A stretch of 64,000 bases of DNA from Syngnathus acus (lineage: Eukaryota > Chordata > Actinopteri > Syngnathiformes > Syngnathidae): NCBI RefSeq assembly GCF_901709675.1, contig NC_051101.1:10312501-10376500 (forward strand), read 5' to 3'. Made by a program: the position numbers and the translations under genes. A model generated the notes under the pieces. That model saw nothing but the letters and a program-made list of their open reading frames with translations, was not told the origin of the DNA and did no database searches. Each line of letters starts with the position of its first letter. The first letter of the stretch is position 1. Positions 12,153 through 37,783 of this stretch are shown piece after piece.

Positions 12153-15086
12153 TTTGACTGTCGAGGAGCTACCTGGCTTCTCTCAAAGAGGTCATTTAGC
12201 TAAATAAGGTCAAACATGACACAAACAGGCTGATGTCAAGTCGGCGGCGAATTGTGACATCCTTTTTTCCTCGGATCAAATTGGAAATTCTGTAGCTGTA
12301 ATTAACTGCACTTAGGTCATAGTGCAGCGTGCCATCGACCGGCCCATTCATGGCCGCGCACGAGATAGGCCACTGCTGTGTAGCGGCTGGATATCAACGG
12401 AAACATGTCAGCACTCGTCTCCATGGCAACGATAACCAGTAAAACACGCTCACTGAAATGGCTGATGCGAGTGCACGTTTTAACTTTAACAGTCGTTTTT
12501 TTGGGGGGTATATACAAAACTGGTGTGACTGCTGAAAGTTCAAAACATCTTTATTAAGTAAAGTTGTAGACTTCTGGGAAGAAGCCTGTCTCACATCAAA
12601 ATCGAAACGTGATTCGCAGCAGAGAGAGAACATTTGGTATGCGGCAAAAACATTTTATTCAATTTCACTTAATTGGTCCCAAAATTGTCTTTCTTTAATC
12701 CCAGAAAGTAGATCAGCTCAGAGTTTACATTTCTAAGGACACGTGTAAGTCCAGATCATTTTTGTTTTACTATCCAGTTAATACCTTTTGACATTTTCAT
12801 TTGCTGGTGTGCCGTGAGATGTTTCGAATGTGAAAATATAGTGGCCTACATTTCTCAAGTCTGATGGTATAAATTGCCTTGTTGAGCAGTGTGCGCTACA
12901 TTTTTGTAGCATTAAATCATGAAGGCAGCAGTGTGAGGCTGCTTAGATACCGCCAACGATGATAAAGAACAGATCACAACACATCGTAAATCTGCTTTAT
13001 AGTATCAAATATCGACCAGGACTTTATTAACTTGGGACAAGACAAAAATGTGGCGGCGGCCCTCCTGTCTAGCTCCGAAAAATTAAACCACTGTATTCAT
13101 GTAAAAATAATGTTCTCTTAAGTAAATAGCTGTTGAATAAAATAAAATAGTATTTCCAAACCTTTATTGAGCTCAGACATATTTCAGACAATCTAATAGG
13201 ACACCATCAAATAAATATGAGCAAAATAATGTTCTTATTTAAATAACATGCATTTTGTATGCCCACGAATGCAGACACTTCAACCCAAGTGCTTATTTTG
13301 GCCACTCGAGCATGAACAGCACGCACAAGTGTTCATACGGGTTGAGGTCAGCACTATTGACTGACTACTCCATTATTTCCATTCCCAAACTGTCTCTGAT
13401 GAACTGGCGTCACTTCTTGGAGGATTGAGTTTTGAATTTACTCCAAGATTGTGAAGATGTGGTGTTCTTGTAGAATCTCATCACAATTTTACTCTCCAGG
13501 GACGATTTTAGTCTTGTTTTCTATCATTTTATTCTATTCAAGCAGCTGACTTGGAAATTGAGGCACTTCTCCTGCTTCATCATTTGGCCTTTTCTCCTCT
13601 GCTCTCAAGATTCCACCGAACACTTTCATCCCCTTGCCCGAAACTCCGTGGAAACCATACATGGACATGAGCCAGGGTTAGCTTACCTCGTATAAACACC
13701 GCGGAAAAGGTTCTCTTACCGGAGCCGCTGATACGTCATTCATGACCAGAGCGCAAAGCAGTCAATGACATCAGCAGCAGCTCAGAGCAGAGGCGGTGAA
13801 AAAAAATGGGGGCCACGGGGCACTGGGGTGGAATTTGACATTCAAAACAAGTTGCCACTTGCAATTATGCTTCTGATAATCAACGTACGCTCGCACAGGC
13901 ACCGTCCAGTGCAATTAAACGTGTTGAGAAACCAGACCAATGCAAACGCATGACAGAACCCACTTGCTTATTTGACCGAGTGTCAGTTCACATGGTTACC
14001 GATCAAACAACTAACGGAGCCCGAATTGATCCCGCTCCCCTTGTAGGTGTCCTTTCATTCACACACTTTCTTAATGCGGCCGGCAATCGATGTCTTTACA
14101 AATGTTCCGTCTTTACGAACAGACCAGCAATCTTCATTAGGAAGGACGAGGAGGAGCACCGGTCGACCAATTAGCCAGTCAAGTAAATGTGATAGTGCGG
14201 CTAGTGGGGGATGAAAGGAAGGTGAAAAGTAGAAATGTGTCATCAAATCCATCCCCTGTCGCAGATGAGGTTCTCAAACTGTATGTGAAGATCATAAATG
14301 TAAGTGTACAAATGGTGCAGCTGTTTTTCAACCAGAGAAAACGCTCACAGGATGTACGACTATCAAAATAGATTCTCTAAATATAAACACGCAAGAGCAC
14401 CGGGAACATACAATTAGTACCATGATGTGATTTTTCACTTGTGAATATAACCTCAATTAACGCCTCTGTGCTTGCATTTTAAAGAAAAAAGACGGCCAAA
14501 ATAGCTTTCTTTCCAGGGAAAGATGATTAACTCGCTGAACTGAATATGATAATCATATTTTTCAGCTCTTTATTGAAAAAAAAAAAATGCTTACTGTCTG
14601 CCTGCCCATATGGAGAAGTTTATCGCTAATGTAGCTTCACGTTCAAACAGATGGCATCTTAAAAAAAATATATTCTTTATGAATAATTCTCAAAATATAT
14701 CAGCAAGTGTATGAGTGACAGTGAAAATGTTTTTCTCTTTGCATTTCATTTTCCCTGCCGGCTTTTACCAGCTTTGAGGCTTAGCTTTACCAAGCCAGCA
14801 CCTAATTTGCAGTTGCGACCCAAAGGAGAAATTCAAAGTGCGGAAGAATTGTGATGCTTTGTTGCCATCTGCTGTGAGTAAGCATGCGGTTTGATTCATT
14901 GCATACATTACTGCGGTTGCCAGATGAGGATGATGAAGATGAAATAGAAGCCATGTCATTTGAGTAATGGCTTGAAGAAATGTCATTATAAACAAGTTTC
15001 ATCTTGTTTACAGTTTATTGGAATTATATACAAAGTATAATGATGAATAATTATGTATATTTTCATTGTGACATTTAGGGACAATT

Positions 15087-15108
15087 TTTATTACAGAGCC
15101 AATTTATT
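15087..15108 (-). terminator. Candidate polyadenylation signals of tcea3
   Basis: Two AATAAA hexamers on the minus strand (15087-15092 and 15103-15108) lie about 200-220 bp beyond the tcea3 stop codon at 15306-15308. The hexamers are seen; their use is inferred from position only. Confidence 0.35.
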
Positions 15109-15305
15109 CACAATTGCGCTCATACTTAATGACTTAGTCATTCCATGCTCAATCTTCAATTTCTTATACAGCAAACATTATTAGAATGCTTAAAAAAAAC
15201 ATTCAAGTGGAAATTGTAGGAATATAAAATATTTAAAATCAGCTACAATTAGAAACTCCCCATTATTTAAAAAAAAAAAAAAAAGATGGTTTCACCAGGA
15301 AGTCA

Positions 15306-28036
<12,731 letters not shown>

Positions 28037-29492
28037 TGCTGCATCTAAATCACCACGTGCGGTTACAAACGTTGAAATGTGTGAAAGAGAAACCAATTAC
28101 AATTTCGCTCGGTTGCACGTCGGACTTTACGCACGGCGCGCTCCATTCAAGAGAGGGCGTGTCGGCGTCCTCCCTCCAGTTGACCACCCCGACAACACAT
28201 GACAGCTAAATATAGAAGTGTAGTGGACACTTTCATGGGTCACAGCAGGCAGAAAATATGAAACGCGATTCACCCTCGAGATAATATTCAAACAAAAAAG
28301 TATTGATACAATGATATTTTCTTTGTGTGAGATAAGTAGTAACTATAAATGCAATTTAGCAATAAAGTCCAAATTTAAACTCTTGTCAGAATTAAAAATA
28401 ATGAGTGAGTAGGAATGAATTCATATCTAGTAGTAACAGCATGTGAAAAATACATTATAATTTTTGACTGACTGAACGTAAGCGTTGCCATTGTCAGTTC
28501 ACTTTAAAAAAAAATACAGCTGTTCCTTAAGATACGAGTTTAGATCGTTCTTGACGTCGCTCTTTACTCAAGTAGACCTCATTCATATCAGGCTTCCTCG
28601 TTGAAATGATTGACTTTTTTGGGGGGGTGCATTGAATTTTGAACTCATCGCTCTGATTAGTGTGCAGCCAATTTATTCAAAAATAATTAACAACAGTACT
28701 GACACATATACATAGGGGGTGACGGGCAGTTCCACCATTCTAAACTCCTTAATTAGGTCTCCATGGCAACAAGTGAAAGCTCTTCTTCTTGTCATCAGCC
28801 AGGGTGTTGTGTGAAAGATTCTGAAGTAGCCATGCATAGATAGCAATTAGAGTATTTTTAAAGAGTTGTGTTCGTCTCCCTAATGGATCATAGTTCTTTG
28901 ATAGAAACATAGCAGTGTTTTCTCCACACAAAGGAGGTCAGTGTATAATGATTAATCTTTCCACACTGAAGGCAGCTGGCCACAGTACACTACTCCACGT
29001 CCTATTTACGCAACAGCACTAAAGTTGCTGTGCCAAAAACAACAGGAGCTGTTTACTACATTTTTATCGCTCACAACCTAAAAAAAAATAAAAATAAACA
29101 ATAAATAAAAAGATCGAGAGAAATATTTGCATAAACTTCAACCCGAATATCAAATATTGAGCTGTATTTTTGGGCGGGTACATTTGAGTCACTACCACTA
29201 GGCTGCGCTGTTGTGTAACATAAAATTAGCAGACAACCTGTTCAAACTGTATTGATCTCCATTTAATTCTTGCACACTATTTCAAGAAGGGGTGAAGTGT
29301 CAAAAGTCTAAAAGGTCAGAAAAGTCTCTGCTGTCTGACACTATACACGGATGTTTTTTTTATTATTGCAAAGCACATGATAAAAGATGCACAGATCATT
29401 TAAAACTTAAGCCTTTGAGATCATCACTGTTTCTTTGCAATGATAAAAACACAAAATAATTGTGGAATAATACCACAGTGTAGTGATATAGA

Positions 29493-29744
29493 ACATGGGT
29501 GTCAAACTTAAGGCTCGGGGGCCAGATACGGCCCACCACATCATTTTATGTGGCCCGCATCGATTTCATGTGTAAATACTAAAATTACAAATTGTCTTCA
29601 CTTTTAAAAAATTTAGATATTGCTATAAATCTTTATTACCACTCAATTTTTTAACTAACTGAACAATTTTTAACTAGTCTCTGATTTCAAAACTGAAGGA
29701 TATACTATGGTGCGGCCCGCGACAAAAATTTGAGGGACACCTGT
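29493..29744. mobile_element. Non-autonomous hAT-like MITE, copy 2
   Basis: Starts TGGGTGTCAAACTTAAGGCT and ends GCGACAAAAATTTGAGGGACACCTG. It shares 'atcattttatgtggcccg' with the copy at 11569-11859. The ends are inverted relative to each other. Internal sequence is diverged and non-coding. Confidence 0.75.
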
Positions 29745-32700
29745 AATAGGGACACAAAGATTGAAAGAATGCTAACTGGTAATAGCAGCCGCAGGTGAAA
29801 GTGCATACTAAGAACCCGTCTTGAGTAAAGAGTCTTATCTCTTTGCGTTACTCTTATGCAACCGGCCGAGCGTACGAGCCGACCCGTCCTTGGGCCGCCC
29901 GTCTGGCAGGTAGCAGCATTGTGGAGAAGTGGGACACTTGGCCGTGACGTAATATAAGAAGCAGGCCGAGAGGAAGAGCAGCTGACTGAGATCAATCCCC
30001 AACATCCTTTAGCTTTGTGTACTAAAACCTTTAGCGCGAGACCAGAGGGGAACAACCGAGCAAATTGTGACCTTTGACCTCTTTCTGTCTGATCCCCTTT
30101 CGAAGCTCAGCTTATTCTTTGTTCCTTCACAAATCCACACAACAGTGTCATTTAGAATATGTGCCCCATCCAAAAATGTAATGACAGACATGTTGAAAGG
30201 GCGTCCTGCTGGGAAAGAATAAAAATACCACCGGTTGCATCGAAACCAGCATCTTCCCAGGCTGGCAGTCGGGCGAACAAAGTGTCTTTGGCTGCTTTGT
30301 ATTCGTACATTATGTCTAGGACAAAACAAATGCTGCCAGTTAATTAGTGTCGTCATTCCTTTTGTGAATTGGTGTCATCTTCTGAGCCATTAAAAGCACA
30401 CAAACAAACAAAAGGTGACATGGAATAGATCCAACATCCACACAAAGAACATACGGCAAACATAAATGTTTATTCACTTTATTATTTATGTTTATATAAG
30501 AATTCCAGCGCGAGTCGACAAGGCTTCTTTTCTCTCTCTGCAAAGCACTCTGAACTTCTGCTGTTGCTTTTGACAGTTTGTCATTACCTTGGTGAGTCCC
30601 ACCACATCAAGTTCAATCCTGTCTTCACTTGGACTGCGGTTGAAAACTTTGTGGTGATTCCAAAAGGACGAAGAAAGAGCTCCGGCAGCCTTCGCCGTGG
30701 ACCCCTTTGCATATTTAGATGCTAAGAGTTTGCTGGGCTCTCAACTCGCTCAGCGCCGGTCACAGACCAGAGTCGCCAGGCCTGCGCAATTATGGCAATT
30801 TTTGGATGACATCAGACCAGAAAATGAATGATTTCATTTTGCTGTGCATTTTTTGTCTGGTTCTGGTGTGGGACGCACAACCTGTAATAGAGGCCGTCTA
30901 AAGAGAGAGGGAGAATTGTTAGGTCGGTCACATCTGCCCTTGGATGGAAGGTGAATCTCTTGCGGGTGAGGTCGCATTCGATGCTGATAATAACCGCAGT
31001 TTAGGGGGAAAAAAGAAAACCCAAAGGACCACCCAGACTTGAAAAACCTCGGACTCGAACACACACCAAGCATGGCCGTCCAAAATTTTCTATTATTGGG
31101 ATGTGCCCATTAATTAATGAACGAGCGAATCCACAGACGGTTGGTTTGGGCATTAATTCAATTTCATACTCCCAAAACGTCTAACCTAGATACAGTTTTG
31201 TCTCTTCATGCTTTGATGAGCTTGCTGTGCAAAAACGTGAACCTCAGACAAATTTTTTTGTGCAGTAGATTGTATTATGTTTCTCCCTAGTATTTATACA
31301 AAATCATAATTTAAATGACTTTCACCTTTATTTTTGCTTTTTATTCATCTTCATTTGATTGATGATGTATAATTTACATGTTTGAAACAAATGCATTCAT
31401 TCTTAATTCAACTAAATAAACTAAACAGCCAGCACTGACTAGTTCTGCTGAAATTTGTCGAAAGTCTCCCCAGAAAAGGTGAAGCTACGTTGCTAAAATG
31501 GCCGGGCACATCAATACGTCTGCTGAGAGATATCATTTGGATTCAGCCATTTTGGTGCGCATGCATTTTCCAAATCACTGTAATACAGTTTGTCCCAACT
31601 CAACCAAAATAACTAAATGATAACCCAAAATGATGCAGTAAGCAAACAAGAGCCTAAGCAGCCCCCCACCTCCTCTCACTAGCTTAGCGTTATTATATGT
31701 CACCAGAACCGTGGTGGGAATGATTCAGCCTATAGCTGAACTGTGACTACTCCATCGACGCCTTTAAAAGGTACAAAAGGTTGGAAAGGGATCCATGAAA
31801 TATGTACTATAACTTATCCGTAACCATCAATTACACACAGACACAGAGGACAGCCACTGAATCATTTGTATAGTGTGTCTGCAAAAAGATCCTTGTGGTT
31901 CTTCCCAAGGCTGCCATTTCAACTTGAGGCTCTCTTCAATGGCGCTTGCACATAAATGAAGGCAGGCTTGGCTGAAACATCCTTTTGGAAATAAACAACC
32001 CGCTGTGAACACAAAGAGAAATTGCCATTTCACGCTCTTACCTCATGCCCGGATTGGACTAATTGACAAGGCAGAGTTGCTCCTCTGAACAGGTGAAATT
32101 GTGTTAGTGTGCAAATCCCCGCTTACTCCCATTTCCTTTTCAACTAATCCAATTACAGAGTTTGCGGTTGCAAACGCTGGACATCTTAGTCTTCCGCCGT
32201 GCAGCAGTAGCTCAGGTGAAGAGCGGAGAAACACAAAATGATGCGACGGAGTGATAACATGGACGAATCGTCCATCCGCACCCATGTTCCTAGCCAGAAA
32301 CAATTAGTTGCACGAGGCTGTAAAGAAACCAGACAAGGTACGGAACATAAAAAGAAAAAGTCCATTTGAATCACATTATCATATTCCATCTTGATGGCAT
32401 TATCAAACCAATTTATGTACACTTTGATCTCCTGATGCAAGCAGCTAGTTGACAGAACAAAATGATCAACATATGTGCTAGACAGTTTGTTTGTTTTCAG
32501 AAAAACCTGCAGGTTTCACTAAACGGAAACTTTGCAACACAAGACAATGTCCTTGAAGTTGAACGTGTACCTTTCATCCTTCCACAATGAAGATCCAAAG
32601 AGCATCACATGTGATGAGTCAGCATGTGGGTATGTCCAAACACCTTTCAGCTGTGCTAGGTTCAACATTGCGTCGGATTTATTACTACCACATGAGGCAC

Positions 32701-34738
32701 GTACGGCCCAAAGGAAACCCAAATCCTGTCCAAGCGGTCCCGTCCCTCAAAAGGTCACTCCAAGGTTGACACAATCTGTCAATGCGTGATCTTGACGTCT
32801 CTTATGGTGATGTCAGGCGTGTGTGAGAGTGATTGGGAAGGTCAACAAATGATGTGTGTGTTCATTGACGTCATGTACACACATTTTGTCTTTGTCTAGG
32901 TAGAGTCCAGAAAGTAAATTAGATCCCAAAGCAAAGAGAAAAGGATGCCTGACTTCCTCTGCACTTCAGCCTCGGTGAGGTTGAAGAATTCTGGGTAAGT
33001 TCGAAAAATGCGAAATTCTTGCTACAATTGTATTTTGACCATATAAAATGCAAATGTAAAAAACTTTCTTTTTAAAAAACGTTTGTGGTCAGCACGGCTC
33101 TCTCCGGGTACTTTAGGTTCCATATTCTACCCTTAAATATGTATTTTGCATTCTTGGGAGACCATAGGTACGTGAATGTGACTGAAAGTCTTCATGGTCT
33201 CCATGGTTCTTGTGTGGCTTCTACTTTCCTGGCCAAAAAGGAGCATTTCCACAGTGACCATTAGAAAGCTTCAAAGCCCGCCCAAAATAGCCACCGCACA
33301 TAACGTCAATTTCCCGTTTTAGACTTTATTCGGCGTTCTCAATGCTGAGCTAACCAAAACATTTCCCCTTTTTTATACCAACTCACAGCTAGGCAATTAA
33401 AAAAAAAAAGAATAGCAATATTATAAGTTGACGGTGAGCGACACGATGAGGCCCAGTGTGTAGGTCAAACATCGACATTTTCCAGATGTCCTGGTTTTTT
33501 GAGTCCTATGGAAAAGTCCAGGCTTGAGTTGACAGGAGAAGGATGAGGCAGGTTGTTCCAGCTTTTTTTTTTTTTTTTACGTTACGCTCCCACACTTCCA
33601 ACTGGTCAGGATAATAACAGTGGCTGGAAAATCCTCTGGCCAAAACATACAGTGAACTCACCAAAGCTAATACAGCAAACTACGGAACTTAACTGTATCG
33701 GGTTTTATTAGTAGGCCGCCTGGGTGTTAGAAGACGGTAATGGCGTTGGAGAAATAGTTTTCCTTTAAAAACATCCTGAATGACTGTTTTTGACAGTTGG
33801 GTAGGACACAAAGTCAATATTTAAATATTTTGTTTCTTTGAACTGAGCAAACCAGGACGTTTTTTGAATCCAGTTTGCATTCATAGAATATTTTTTGTTT
33901 TGTTAGTTAAATATAACAAGAATCAAGTTGTTAGGCGAATTTAATCAATTTGACTGACAAAACAGACTTACACAGAACAGGTGGACATATGAAAATAATC
34001 ATTTTGCGGTTTTGTTGCAAAACTAATTTTGACTTGTTGCTTCTCCTTCATTTTTGGTTGCGTTTACATTCTTTGTTCACATGTTCAATTTTACAGGTGT
34101 AAAAATTAAATAAGCGTGTAAAAATAATGCCAGTATTGAATCACAATTTTTCAAGTCAATGGGTTCATATTCACATTCACAGTCAAAAATTTTTTTTTTA
34201 AGAATAACCTAGATGTAAACAACATGGTTTAAAATTGAGACCTTTAATAGAGAAATAGTCACGGCACACTTTAGTTAAAGCAACTTTGATGGTTGACTTT
34301 GACGCACGCTACAGCGGGACGAGGTTTGGAGCGAAAGCGGCAAAAATGGACGGTTGATTTATGTGTTATGATGAGGCCTCATTTTCCATCCGATGGCGGT
34401 TCCAGGCTTGGAGAAAGGCACTTTGACAGAGATGTTGGTTTTGAGTGGGAAAGTGCCATGTTAAATAGTTCTCAAATGACCGACGGAGGAGCATGAAGAC
34501 ACGGAGCATTTAATGGTTTCACTCACACTGACTGATACGACCCAAAACTGCTGGTTTGTTATAACCGCAGCGAGCTGCTCGCCAGTAACCTCAGTCCCTC
34601 GCAGCAGGAGGTAGCTCGTGGCCCGACTGACGCAGAGGTAAAGAGCAGACGTGGCAAAAAGTGGGACTAAGAAAGGGGCCACCAGTAAACAAACCTTCAG
34701 CAAACAGACATTTATGAAGCAGTGACTCTACAAGATCC

Positions 34739-34766
34739 GTATATATATATATATATCCATATATAG
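34739..34766. repeat. (TA)n microsatellite
   Basis: Short TA dinucleotide run followed by CCATATATAG. Confidence 0.85.
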
Positions 34767-34873
34767 CGCTCTTCAAGTACAAAATTATTTGATGAAGATG
34801 AAAAGTAATTATAACTAGTTTTATAAACAAAAAATTAGTCCAAATGACAATTGGAAATGATGAATCTAAATTA

Positions 34874-35225
34874 GGCAGGCAGGCAGGCGGGCAGGAAAAG
34901 TGGGCAGACAGATCGGGCAGCGCAGCCAGCCAAGCAGACAGACCAAATCGGGCAGGGCAGGCAGTCAAATCAGGCATCAGATTTGCACCCCTACCCGATC
35001 TGCCCTACCTGATTTGCACCCCTACCCGATCTGCCCTACCCGATCTGCCCTACCCGATCTGCTTGCCTACCCGATTTGCACCCCTACCCGATCTGATCTG
35101 CCTACCCGATCCGCTTGCCTACCTGATCAGGGCAGGCAGATTAGGCAGGGCAGGCAGATCAGTTTAGGCAGGCAGGCAGATCAGGCAGGGCGCAAGCAGA
35201 TCAGGCAGTTAGCTCAAGCAGGCAG
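34874..35225. repeat. Minisatellite that switches strand twice
   Basis: 34874-34978 is built from GGCAGGCAG/GATCGGGCAG words. 34984-35125 is built from CTACCCGATCTGCC words, the reverse complement. 35127-35225 returns to GCAGATCAGGCAGG words. The tract can thus fold back on itself. ORFs of 107 and 119 codons through it are repeat translations (CLPDPI-like) and not genes. Confidence 0.85.
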
Positions 35226-36917
35226 GCCTGTTTTGCTTGTACCTCATTTCTGTCGCTAGCTTTTAACTGGGAACTGAAACATGGACTTTCCCTTCATTAT
35301 GCATGAATACGCCACAGACAAATGATCTATTCTAGTTGCCTGGAATGGATGTGCGCATAATCATCATTGGCATAACACTTTGCGATCACCTTCAAGATTG
35401 TCACTTGTAATGGCTTCTTCAAAATAGATTGAACCAAACTTTGCATGTGGTTTATTGCCAAAAATCACAATCTTAAATCACTCTTTCTCTGAGAGCTATG
35501 TTATTGGAAAATACAAGAAACTAGTCTAGGGCAAAGTTTATGTTGAACAAAGCGGACTAGTAATGTTATTTTGTGCTTTCAAATGTCTTTTATACGGCTT
35601 GTTTTGCTTTTGTGGCCTAAACGTCATCTAAATTAAGCAGAATATAAATATAAAAGTGGATGGATAATGACACACTTAAGGAGACAGGTAAACCTCAGAC
35701 ATAATGTTTGGATGCCCTCCCCCACCTGGTGACTAACCTGCACACACTGCCGCCATTGAGCGGGCCTGGCGCTCGGGAAGAAGTTGGGATTGTTTGTCAG
35801 CTGGCTGTAATGCCAGGAATGCTCTGTGCCCTGCACGAGTGAGCATCCCTTACGCTATATTTTGCATCTCGAGGGTGCCCACCCACATGCCCCCACCCTC
35901 ACCTCACTAGTTTATTTTGGGACCACGTGGTTAAATGACACAAATCCAATTATTTTCTTGATTCCAGGCAGAATTACATGAAAAGATACACATGGAATCA
36001 AATCCTCGGGTCAGAATCACACCTCTTCGCCAAAAGCATTAAACTAAGACATAATGAATATCTGCCATTGTGGCAGCATGATGAACGGACAACTCCCAAT
36101 AAAACCAAACAACCCTAAAAGAACACCTGCTGTTGTCACATTAACAAAAAATGGGGTGTGTTCTTCTTGAGTATAGAAGTTTCTTTGTTTGCCGCAATTA
36201 TGTATTGTCTGGTAGCATTGTGTTCTTTAATGATAGGTTATGTTGCTGGAGTATGAAAAAAAAAAAAAAACTCGCGCTAATGCATGCCAGCTATGCAGCA
36301 ATCATATGTGGATGGTGATGAAAGTGTCAAAGGAGGCTATTGTGTTTCTTTTTGCGCAATGTAAACAGGTCGTGCTTGTGGTTGAACGACAACAACAGCC
36401 TCTGCACCCCAACAATATTTGGAAATGTTATTAAGATGAGCAGAATTGTGCAATTTAAATTGATGAGCTTGAATCGGGAAATTAGAGATTTCTATAAGCA
36501 ACACACTGAGAGCGGCCTCCTGCAGCTGAAACTACGTGGTCAGCTTGGTCTAATCATGAGACATGTGTTTCCCCTTTGCACCCACAAGATGATGTCACAC
36601 TCATGTGCTCCTCAAGTATAACTTCACTTCCAAACATGCCCACATCCTGACTCAGGTCTGTGTGATCTGCTGCGATTTGGCTTGCATTAGGAGAGACAAC
36701 ACAAGGTAAAAGTGAACCATATGCCATTAAAAGGATTTTCAAAATAAAGTTCAAAGTCGGGTTTCAAAATAGGATTTCAAACTATATTTATAAATTATTG
36801 GATGAAATTCACCGTAACACATAGAACTTCCTTCCCAAAAACTCGCAACAATGAGAAGCACAGACATAATAATTAACACTAATTACTTCCTTTAAGAAAG
36901 ATAAAACTCCTACATGA

Positions 36918-37783
36918 CCCAACCTTTTTTTGCGCCACGGACCGGTTACGTGTCAGAAATATTTTCGCGGACCGGCCTTTATATAAATAAATAATACATT
37001 TATATAAATAAATAATGCATTTTTAATAAATAAATACGATGAAATAAAATGGTACGACTAGCATAAAAACAAGTATAAACGACATGAATATAAAGCTCAC
37101 CATTACGTTGAATTCGTGGGAGCACTGAGGTTGTTTCTCAGAAACGAGCCGGCGTCATCGGAGACAATGACACCCGAAGTGGTTAAGGTTTGGGATGCTT
37201 GGTCTCCATTTGCCCAAGCACTTTTGAAGGCTTCATTGCCTCGTTAGCTAGCCTGTCGCCACATATTATGCAGAGTGGGCTTGCTTGGCAAGTCAGTCAC
37301 CTGTGGCGATAAATCCATATTTGAAGTCGGACTTTCTTTTAAATGCATCTTTCCTTTACTTAGAAATCGTAGCCTCTTCTTCTTCCGTCTCCTCATTGGG
37401 TTGTTTTCCCTTTCCGAAGAACCTTTCCAAACATCTCTGCTTCTTGCTAATTTTTTTGTTAGCTTGCAGGCTCGACAGGTGTGGCATGTCACGTGACCGG
37501 AACAAGCGTCTTGACTCAATTAACCTGTCAAGAGACACAGATTCACCGACGGATGTAATGGGGAGAGAATCGCCATTTTTTTTAAAATAATTTTTCAAAA
37601 TAAATTCTTACTCATTTTTGCTAGCTTTGCGGGCTCGACTAGGGAAACATGTCACGTGACCGGGACGAGCGTCTTGACCTGAATTAATTGATCGTCGATC
37701 TTTTTTTTTTTTTTTCCTGTGCGGCTTGGCGGCCCGGTACCAAGTGACCCACGGCCGCGGACCGGGGGCTGAGGACCCCTGAC
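36918..37783. mobile_element. hAT-like non-autonomous element (about 870 bp)
   Basis: Left end CCAACCTTTTTTTGCGCCAC, then CGGACCGGTTACGTGTC and TTTTCGCGGACCGGCC. The right end read in reverse is CAGGGGTCCTCAGCCCCCGG, then TCCGCGGCCGTGGG. These are terminal motifs of a widespread vertebrate hAT-type repeat. The interior has two related stretches (about 37447-37510 and 37618-37682) sharing GCATGTCACGTGACCGG-like text. A 91-codon minus ORF (37244-37519) is probably transposon-derived or chance. Confidence 0.6.

Larger units (their letters stand above)
8760..15300. other. Gene-poor interval between oprd1 and tcea3
   Basis: No ORF here has splice-supported similarity to a family I recognise. It contains a hAT-like MITE (11569-11859), a 21-nt G run (12132-12152), several poly-A runs (14574-14587, 15270-15285) and otherwise unique-looking AT-rich DNA. 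Minus-strand ORFs of 134 codons at 8781-9185 and 9210-9614 show no domain, low-complexity composition and no splice context, and are treated as chance. Confidence 0.5.

Noticed and set aside
34844-35259. ORFs of 107 and 119 codons with LPDP/ICTPTRS repeats as a repeat protein
   Set aside because: They are translations of the strand-switching minisatellite in two overlapping frames, without codon preference.
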